DNA of 12,090 nucleotides from G963677485 sp964519405. GTDB lineage: Bacteria; Armatimonadota; HRBIN16. A program made the position numbers and the translations under genes. The stretch covers positions 1 through 12,090 of the forward strand of contig CAZFLA010000105.1 in NCBI GenBank assembly GCA_964519405.1. The letters are read 5' to 3'. The notes beneath the pieces were generated by a model. That model saw only the letters and a list, made by a program, of their open reading frames with translations. It was not told the origin of the DNA and made no database searches. The first letter of the stretch is position 1. Each line of letters starts with the position of its first letter. This document shows, one piece after another, positions 6,452 through 12,090 of this stretch.

Positions 6452-9229
6452 CTATCTCTGACGGGGGTCGGGCAAAACCACATCCTTACGGCGGGATTCA
6501 GGGGTGACTTTTAGTTCGGTAATCTTGCCCTTTTTGTATTCACACTCCACGACGGTGTTTTGAGGGGCGTGCAGTTTAAAGTGCACATCCCATGTTTTCG
6601 GCCATGCAGGCAACAAAAGCAGCTTCTCACCATCAGACTGAAGCAGCATCAGTTGGGTCGTCAGTAATATGTTGCCGCCATGGTCTTGGTCGGGAACCCA
6701 GTCGAAGTTTGGTCCCCAGCTTGCTGGCCACCGGTAAGCCTGGTTGGAGTTGGCGGCTTTAACCTGCATGATGCGAGCCGCTTCATCGGCCATACCAAGC
6801 AGTGCCGCGCAGTTGCCATCATACCCCCAGCCCACATCCAGATGGTTGACACGGGTAAGATAGGCTGTGCGGGCAAGCTCAATTCCTGGTTTGCCGATAC
6901 CGTATAACCGGAAAGGCCAGATGGCGTAAAGCTCAGGGTTCTCACAGTTTGAACGAACTGGGTCGTATTTTTGTGCTCCTGCCAGCCGACGGGTGGTTTT
7001 ACCTTCAACCACAACATCCTCTACCGGGATTTCCGGGCAAGCCGCCCTCATCATCTTAAAGAAGCGCCGTTGGGCAGGTGTGGTAATGCGCTGCGGCAGC
7101 TCACACAGCCGTCGCGTGATGTCATTCAGCCCCGCCGTGGAAGGCATATCATTGATGACACCATGCCACAGGGTTTCGACGGCCTGGGTAGGGTCGAGAA
7201 TAATCCTTCCACTGGCATCCTTCTTGAAGCGGGTATCAAAGTAACTTAACACCGACTCCGCCATGGGCAGCAGATACTGCGCGGTGAACAGCTCATCACC
7301 GGTGTAGTCCCAACGATCAAGCATGATGGCCACTAACTCTAGACCTTGGTTCCATGCACAAGCCCACCATGGGGACTGAACTTCATCGGGGCGCAATCCG
7401 GTGCGTTTCCAACCGTAGTCGCCGTTGGAGTAGGTACCCCACATGGTCATCGTCTCAGGAAAATAGCAACCCTCGGAATTGTGGTAGAGTTTCGCACGCC
7501 CTTCACACAACGGGCGAACCCGTTCATACAGCTCGAACAACGGATCCATCATCTCGGTATCACCGGCCGCAAGCATGGTGTGATATGCAAACCGCACGTT
7601 CTGCCACCAGTGACAGTCGCCCCAGTTTCTCCAGTCTGCATTAAATGGCATACCCATCACTGCCGGCTCCACGGTGAAGATGCTGCCGTTGAACTTGATG
7701 GGGAACGGCCCCTTACCGCCGCAAGCCTGCACATATCGCTGCAGAGTGTATGCTCGGGTGATGGGCGAATGCTTATCGTCGCTGCCGGGTTGTTGAGCGA
7801 CCTGCTTACCGTCGAGGTAGATGGCCATGGCACCGGTTGCAGCGTCTACGGATGCCGCAACATGCTGCCACTGGCCGGCTTTGATGATGCCAGCGGGGGC
7901 ACTTAGGATATTGTTGCCCACGATAAGCCGCAGGGTGCCGCCTGGGTGAGTGTCAAACAGGAAACCATCAGACCCACCGGCGGTGAGGCTGTCGATAATC
8001 CGAGCAGGCTGGGATGAATCGGGTTTGATCACCGCTTCCAGCGTCATGCCACGTTTGAGATCTAGCGACTTGGTGTCGGTCGTCGCTGCAGATTGGGGTT
8101 CTGTGGGCAGGGCGATGCCCTCGTCAGCGGCGATGTTTGCGCTTTGCGCAGATGCCAACCGCGATATTGTGGCCGCGGAGAGCGGCTTGGTATATATGCT
8201 TGCGCGTCGGATTTCACCCGAAAACTTGTTGGCCCCGTTGGAGTCAAAGCCCACACGCAGAGGCTGTGTGCCGAAAGGTATAGTGAAGCCGAGTTTATCG
8301 CCCGAGATTGTCACCCACGACCTCTCCCAGAAGGCGTGCCACCACTCTTTTGTGCGCTTCTCTGCCCGATCGGCATCGGCTTGTTCCGCCAACACCTGCG
8401 CTTCATCAAGCCAATCCTGGGCATTGTCTGTTTGATAACATGGTGCCGCCACCCACAGCGCGAACCGATCACTCGGTGCGCTGCTGACCAGAGTGCGGTT
8501 GTCTGCCGGCTTCAACCCAGTGCCCGACATAAAACCGCCGAAAGTTCGATGGATGATGGGATCCTTAACCGTATATGCTATAGGCTTAAGCGACTGCAGC
8601 AACATGGTAGATTTATAAGCCACAGATTCCTCGTTGCGGTGATACCACGCAACTGCGTTGCTGATGCCTTTCGGGAACACATCGGCCGCTTCGCTCAGCT
8701 CAAATGGGGCGTCGTGAAGTGACCATGCGGAGTTTTGCTCTACTCCCGATGCGATCACATGCCGTTCGTTGCGCCAGCTTTCCACATGCGCCTTCACATT
8801 CACGGGGTGAGCGGAGCTGCCGACACAATAGACCATCGCGCTGTCCACATCAACGAAGACTCGAAGTGTCAGCTGGTTTTTCCCACGTCCGATACTGATG
8901 ACACACACACCATCACGCAGAACCAACTCCTGTTTGAATGGCGCTTTGGTCGACAGCGGATTTGGTGATATGGAAACCCGCACCTCACCCACCTTCAGCA
9001 GTCGGCTGATCTCGCTGTAGGAATCTGTGCGGCTGATGATGAAACGCAGATCGCCATTGGGTTCTACCCACAGGTTAATGCCCACTTGGCCATTACCCAT
9101 GGGCATGGATCCCGCTGCATTCAGACTAGGTGTATCCCAAACGACATTCACCTGATCTATGCTTTTACTAGCCGATATCGATGATGCCGTTTTACTGCTG
9201 CGTAACCCAGTAGCAGGTATTTGTTCCAT
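6452..9229 (-). CDS. DUF5703/GH95-like glycoside hydrolase with an inserted LamG module
   Basis: This 925-residue protein probably acts on a polysaccharide or oligosaccharide; the substrate is unknown. Residues 26-265 form an N-terminal beta-sandwich with SMPMGNGQVGINLW (41-54), as in DUF5703/GH95-type enzymes. Residues 286-309 are the linker helix, rich in Trp (WWHAFWERSW, 296-305). Residues 311-487 are LamG-like sequence in an odd order. Residues 488-860 continue the alpha/alpha barrel, with KFNGSIFTVE (512-521), HWWQNVR (540-546), YFPETMTMWG (589-598) and FDWVPDQDHGGN (842-853). Residues 865-915 are a closing beta domain. E592 and D847 are possible active-site acids, by position in conserved-looking motifs only. 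The ATG at 9229 has a good AGGAG site 10 nt upstream. No signal peptide is present, and a stop lies in frame just upstream. It is the second gene of an operon, 34 bp after the beta-helix gene. Confidence 0.85.
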   Translation of the reverse strand: MEQIPATGLRSSKTASSISASKSIDQVNVVWDTPSLNAAGSMPMGNGQVGINLWVEPNGDLRFIISRTDSYSEISRLLKVGEVRVSISPNPLSTKAPFKQELVLRDGVCVISIGRGKNQLTLRVFVDVDSAMVYCVGSSAHPVNVKAHVESWRNERHVIASGVEQNSAWSLHDAPFELSEAADVFPKGISNAVAWYHRNEESVAYKSTMLLQSLKPIAYTVKDPIIHRTFGGFMSGTGLKPADNRTLVSSAPSDRFALWVAAPCYQTDNAQDWLDEAQVLAEQADADRAEKRTKEWWHAFWERSWVTISGDKLGFTIPFGTQPLRVGFDSNGANKFSGEIRRASIYTKPLSAATISRLASAQSANIAADEGIALPTEPQSAATTDTKSLDLKRGMTLEAVIKPDSSQPARIIDSLTAGGSDGFLFDTHPGGTLRLIVGNNILSAPAGIIKAGQWQHVAASVDAATGAMAIYLDGKQVAQQPGSDDKHSPITRAYTLQRYVQACGGKGPFPIKFNGSIFTVEPAVMGMPFNADWRNWGDCHWWQNVRFAYHTMLAAGDTEMMDPLFELYERVRPLCEGRAKLYHNSEGCYFPETMTMWGTYSNGDYGWKRTGLRPDEVQSPWWACAWNQGLELVAIMLDRWDYTGDELFTAQYLLPMAESVLSYFDTRFKKDASGRIILDPTQAVETLWHGVINDMPSTAGLNDITRRLCELPQRITTPAQRRFFKMMRAACPEIPVEDVVVEGKTTRRLAGAQKYDPVRSNCENPELYAIWPFRLYGIGKPGIELARTAYLTRVNHLDVGWGYDGNCAALLGMADEAARIMQVKAANSNQAYRWPASWGPNFDWVPDQDHGGNILLTTQLMLLQSDGEKLLLLPAWPKTWDVHFKLHAPQNTVVECEYKKGKITELKVTPESRRKDVVLPDPRQR

Positions 9230-9263
9230 GGCGATTGCGCTCCTATAGTTATATGCCTTAGGT

Positions 9264-10892
9264 TTACTTCACACCAGCCTGAGTGGAATCATACGCCATA
9301 AACTCAGTGATCGCAGGTAGACCACTCTCGGTGGAGTTGATGCAAAGGCGCACTTTGGAGGCAGTGACGCGCCATGTGGGCATGAACCGCTTGCTGCCCA
9401 TCGCACTCCAACTGGTGAAGATGTCCTTCCATGCTGAGCCTGTCCAATATTGCAGCACGAAGTTATTGATGGATGAACCAGGTGCCTGTTCCACCACGAA
9501 AGTGTCTAGGTTAATGGGTTTCGCAAAACTGAGCTGCACCCATTGCTTCGATGCGGATGTACCGGACCAAGCTGTTGCCCCATCACCATCGTTGATTTTC
9601 TTGGCGTCAGCTCGCTGAGAGGATACAGAGACTTTCGCTGTCAGCGCTTCGTTCTTACCCAGATTTTCATTTTCAAGAATGCTTTCGACATTTCCTGTGC
9701 GGTCTAGCCCAGGACAGTGGCTGCCAGCGATGGCTGGAACTTCGGGACGGTGATATATCCGGTTATTACTGACCGTTCCTGTGTGCTTGTTGCCGCTTAT
9801 CAGCAGCGCCATGTTGTAAGAGCCCATCTCTGTTCTAATAGCATTGTTATAGAGCACGTTATCGTGTATGGATATTTGCGTGTTGGGTGCGTTGCCGCCG
9901 GCACCGCTATAGATCATGGAAGCTGGACCTGCGGTGTCATGGAACAGATTGTAGCGCATCGTCACGTTGTGGCAGCCAGCTTCGAAGTCGAAATCTTCAC
10001 CGTCGACCGTGTTGGGTTGTCGCTGGGTTTCGCCGAACTCATTGTATTCCACAATCCAATCACTGCCGCTGGATCCAATCGCGGAGACGCCGCACCACAC
10101 ATGCTGGTCGCAGTTATGCATGAACTTGTTGCCACGGATTAAACCGCCACCACTGGCTACGTACCACATAGCTGTCCATTCCATATGCTTGAACATGTTG
10201 TCGATGACGTTGCAGGGCGTGCTGATGGTTGCGCCAACGAAGTTATCTGCAAAAGTGCACTTCGTGATGGTCGCTTTGCCAGTAAGGGGACCATCCATGC
10301 GCACTCCGATCTGCTGATCGTTTTGGTCGCCATCTTCCCTGTTAAACGGTCCACCATGTTTGCATCCGTGAATGTATAAGTTTTCTAACCACAAATAGGA
10401 GTGGCCTCGTTCGGATATTCGGGCTAAAACACCGTAGCGAGCGTTCGTGATCTCCAGGTTCATGATCTTCCAACCATGGGCGTTGCCATCCAGGTTAATG
10501 CCATGCTTATTGGAAGCCATTGAAGGATCTTGTCGGTCGATTATTGGACGGGCGCCGGTTCCGTAGCAAGACACCACGGCCGGTGATGTGTCATTGCCAT
10601 ACCCTTTAAGATACAACCCGTCATGCCAAACATCACCGCTTTTTAGCAGGATTTTGTTTCCGGCACCATATGTGAGGCTAGAGGCTTTTGTGAGGCTCTT
10701 CCATGGTCCATGTTTGCCGTCCCACTTTGGCGCCAGGCCATCATGCTGATCATTGCCAGTGGACTGGCTGACATAGTAGCTTGTTTTCGGTGCTGCATTC
10801 GAGCTGCCTGTTGCCAGCACCCTCACACTTAGGAACGATGATACCAACATAGCAAGGCTTACCGCTAGAATCCTGTAGTAGATAGTCTCCAA
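9264..10892 (-). CDS. Secreted right-handed beta-helix protein with F5/8-type-C domain
   Basis: This protein is likely exported and binds or cleaves polysaccharide. I chose the TTG at 10892, which gives 542 residues. It has TTGGAG six bases upstream and leads directly into a signal peptide (ETIYYRILAVSLAMLVSSF, cleaved near VLATG or SNAAP). The frame extends to a TTG at 10961, but that start has no ribosome site and would bury the signal sequence. From the TTG at 10892, about residues 37-120 carry the entry motif of beta-helix proteins (SYYVSQSTGNDQHDGLAP, then GPWKSLTKA and ILLKSGDVWHDGLYL). Residues of about 120-390 hold Asn-rich parallel beta-helix coils such as NNRIYH. Residues of about 415-535 are an F5/8-type-C (discoidin) carbohydrate-binding domain. 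No polysaccharide-lyase catalytic set can be named with confidence. It is the first gene of the operon with the downstream hydrolase. Confidence 0.87.
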   Translation of the reverse strand: METIYYRILAVSLAMLVSSFLSVRVLATGSSNAAPKTSYYVSQSTGNDQHDGLAPKWDGKHGPWKSLTKASSLTYGAGNKILLKSGDVWHDGLYLKGYGNDTSPAVVSCYGTGARPIIDRQDPSMASNKHGINLDGNAHGWKIMNLEITNARYGVLARISERGHSYLWLENLYIHGCKHGGPFNREDGDQNDQQIGVRMDGPLTGKATITKCTFADNFVGATISTPCNVIDNMFKHMEWTAMWYVASGGGLIRGNKFMHNCDQHVWCGVSAIGSSGSDWIVEYNEFGETQRQPNTVDGEDFDFEAGCHNVTMRYNLFHDTAGPASMIYSGAGGNAPNTQISIHDNVLYNNAIRTEMGSYNMALLISGNKHTGTVSNNRIYHRPEVPAIAGSHCPGLDRTGNVESILENENLGKNEALTAKVSVSSQRADAKKINDGDGATAWSGTSASKQWVQLSFAKPINLDTFVVEQAPGSSINNFVLQYWTGSAWKDIFTSWSAMGSKRFMPTWRVTASKVRLCINSTESGLPAITEFMAYDSTQAGVK

Positions 10893-10983
10893 TTGCGTCT
10901 CCAACCTTTCACCGGAAATATGGATGTTTACTGTCTGGTTCTGGTATATCAACAAGTTCAATTTTACGCTTAGTTATGAATTG

Positions 10984-11013
10984 TTTGTAACCTATTTGAG
11001 ATGATGATGTCAA
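10984..11013 (-). promoter_or_regulatory. Candidate sigma70-type promoter of the beta-helix/hydrolase operon
   Basis: On the minus strand a perfect TTGACA (11013-11008) and TACAAA (10989-10984) are separated by 18 bp. Transcription would start near 10977, leaving a leader of about 85 nt before the proposed TTG start at 10892. Confidence 0.55.
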
Positions 11014-11065
11014 GACGGATAAGCTGTTGCGGCTACGAATCGCTGCTTCGGTGTTTTCTGCGAAC

Positions 11066-11081
11066 CCCGCATGCATTCGGG
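11066..11081. promoter_or_regulatory. Imperfect palindrome, candidate operator
   Basis: The sequence CCCGCATGCATTCGGG pairs at 7 of 8 symmetric positions around TGCA. It lies about 50 bp upstream of the minus-strand -35 box and about 90 bp before the plus-strand URO-D gene. That is a fitting place for a regulator shared by the two divergent units. No regulator gene is in the window. Confidence 0.3.
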
Positions 11082-11163
11082 TTACCATATTCATATGCTG
11101 TATCTGATATTACCAGCGGGTATAAGCACCAAGTGTGCTACGATATATGCAATCATCTATTTC

Positions 11164-11167
11164 GAGG
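11164..11167 (+). promoter_or_regulatory. Ribosome binding site of the URO-D-family gene
   Basis: GAGG lies six bases before the ATG at 11174. This decides between that ATG and the out-of-frame ATG at 11169, which sits only one base after the site. Confidence 0.65.
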
Positions 11168-11173
11168 TATGCT

Positions 11174-12090
11174 ATGACATCCCGTGAACGCGTTCTGCTT
11201 ACACTCAACCACCAACCGGTCGATCGTGCGCCTCGCGAGCTATGGGCATTGCCGGGTATCACCATGTTTCACATGGATGAATACCAGCAGCTAGTGAGCC
11301 AATATCCATCTGACTTTGGTGGTCCAGCGGTTCGATACGGCCAATCGAAGCGTGCCACCGGCCAACCTGCGATGGTGGGATACTACACAGATGAGTGGGG
11401 ATGCGGCTGGCAGGTTGGTGAACCTGGCGTTGTTGGCGAGGTCAAACACTGTCCGCTTGATGACTGGAGCAGCCTCGATAGTTACGAACTGCCATGGGAA
11501 CTGCTGAAAGAGGCCGACTTCAGCCAGGTTAACCGCAGTTGTGCGGAGAGCGAGCTGTTCATTAAGGCGGGAAGCCACGCACGGCCTTTCGAGCGGATGC
11601 AGTTCTTGCGCGGAACAGAGAAGCTGATGATGGATTTAGCTTATGGTGAAAAAGAAGTATATCAGCTTCGCGACCGGCTGCATGAGTTTTACTGCGCTGA
11701 GATGGAGATGTGGGCCAAGACGGATGTCGATGGCGTAAGCTTCATGGACGACTGGGGCAGCCAGATATCGCTGTTGATTTCGCCTGCTATGTGGCGGTCA
11801 GTATTCAAGCCGTTGTATAAAGACTACTGCGATATCCTTAAAGGCGCAGGCAAGAAGGTGTTTTTCCACAGCGATGGTCATATAGACAGCATCTACCCTG
11901 AGCTGATAGAAATCGGCATTGATGCGGTGAACTCCCAACTGTTTTGCATGGACATCGAGTCGGTGGCTGAACGATACGGTGGGAAGATCACCTTCTGGGG
12001 CGAAATTGACAGGCAAAACATCCTGCCATTTGGCACTGTCGACGATGTGAAGCAGGCGGTTTTACGCGTGCGCAAGGCTCTGGACAAAGG
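11174..12090 (+). CDS. Uroporphyrinogen-decarboxylase-family protein (3' partial)
   Basis: 305 codons are visible before the window ends. The protein starts MTSRERVLLTLNHQPVDRAP, the usual opening of URO-D-superfamily proteins of the methyltransferase-like type. FMDDWGSQISLLISPAMW (190-207), FHSDGHIDSIYPELIEIGID (231-250) and FWGEIDRQN (274-282) follow the typical TIM-barrel order. The haem-pathway PxWxMRQAGR motif is absent, so it is unlikely to decarboxylate uroporphyrinogen. Corrinoid methyltransferases of the MtaA type use a zinc-binding HxC, but here the motif is HSDG (232-235). The substrate is therefore open. It is divergent from the beta-helix operon and about 281 bp from the start of that operon's coding sequence. 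Roughly the last tenth of the protein is probably missing from the window. Confidence 0.9.
   Translation, partial: MTSRERVLLTLNHQPVDRAPRELWALPGITMFHMDEYQQLVSQYPSDFGGPAVRYGQSKRATGQPAMVGYYTDEWGCGWQVGEPGVVGEVKHCPLDDWSSLDSYELPWELLKEADFSQVNRSCAESELFIKAGSHARPFERMQFLRGTEKLMMDLAYGEKEVYQLRDRLHEFYCAEMEMWAKTDVDGVSFMDDWGSQISLLISPAMWRSVFKPLYKDYCDILKGAGKKVFFHSDGHIDSIYPELIEIGIDAVNSQLFCMDIESVAERYGGKITFWGEIDRQNILPFGTVDDVKQAVLRVRKALDK

Noticed and set aside
7346..8722. Long plus-strand open frames of 160-210 codons opposite the hydrolase gene
   Set aside because: They are antisense shadows of a gene with conserved domain order; their translations look like random Arg/Cys/Pro-rich sequence.
9717..10142. 141-codon plus-strand open frame opposite the beta-helix gene
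   Set aside because: Antisense to a gene with a signal peptide, beta-helix coils and an F5/8-type-C domain; no ribosome site or motif.

Overview
The window reads as ordinary chromosomal DNA of a free-living, probably environmental bacterium of moderate GC content. Nothing marks it as phage or plasmid. The gene content is a family-35-style mix of secreted carbohydrate proteins (DUF5703/GH95-like hydrolase with a LamG insertion, beta-helix protein with an F5/8-type-C domain) and a URO-D-family protein that is not the haem enzyme. This mix is common in Armatimonadota, Planctomycetota, Verrucomicrobiota and similar polysaccharide degraders. I cannot assign a phylum from the sequence alone.

Layout. 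(1) 2-1024 (+): the 3' part of a multi-module protein with Pro/Thr/Ser linkers, closed by a strong intrinsic terminator at 1051-1096. (2) About 1087-1527: an intergenic region with a structured repeat (copy A, 1222-1294). (3) 5996-1528 (-): two full-length RelA/SpoT homologues (RSH proteins) in tandem, sharing a 4-bp ATGA overlap. The first has an intact (p)ppGpp synthetase and a destroyed hydrolase site. The second has an intact hydrolase site and a destroyed synthetase. Together they make one complete Rel activity split over two coupled genes. (4) 5997-6451: an intergenic region with a candidate relA promoter and the second repeat copy (copy B, 6243-6315), followed by an elaborate set of inverted repeats. 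(5) 10961-6452 (-): a two-gene operon of a secreted beta-helix protein followed by a large glycoside-hydrolase-like protein without a visible signal peptide. (6) 10962-11173: a divergent control region with a good minus-strand promoter and an imperfect palindrome. (7) 11174-12090 (+): the first 305 codons of a URO-D-family gene that runs off the window.

How the parts work together. The RSH pair would set alarmone levels by separate synthesis and breakdown, made from one message. The beta-helix and hydrolase pair looks like an accessory polysaccharide-use unit. The URO-D-like gene is divergent from it and may share control, but no pathway link is visible. The two most notable points are the reciprocal, translationally coupled split of the RSH functions and the pair of 73-bp structured direct repeats that bracket it.
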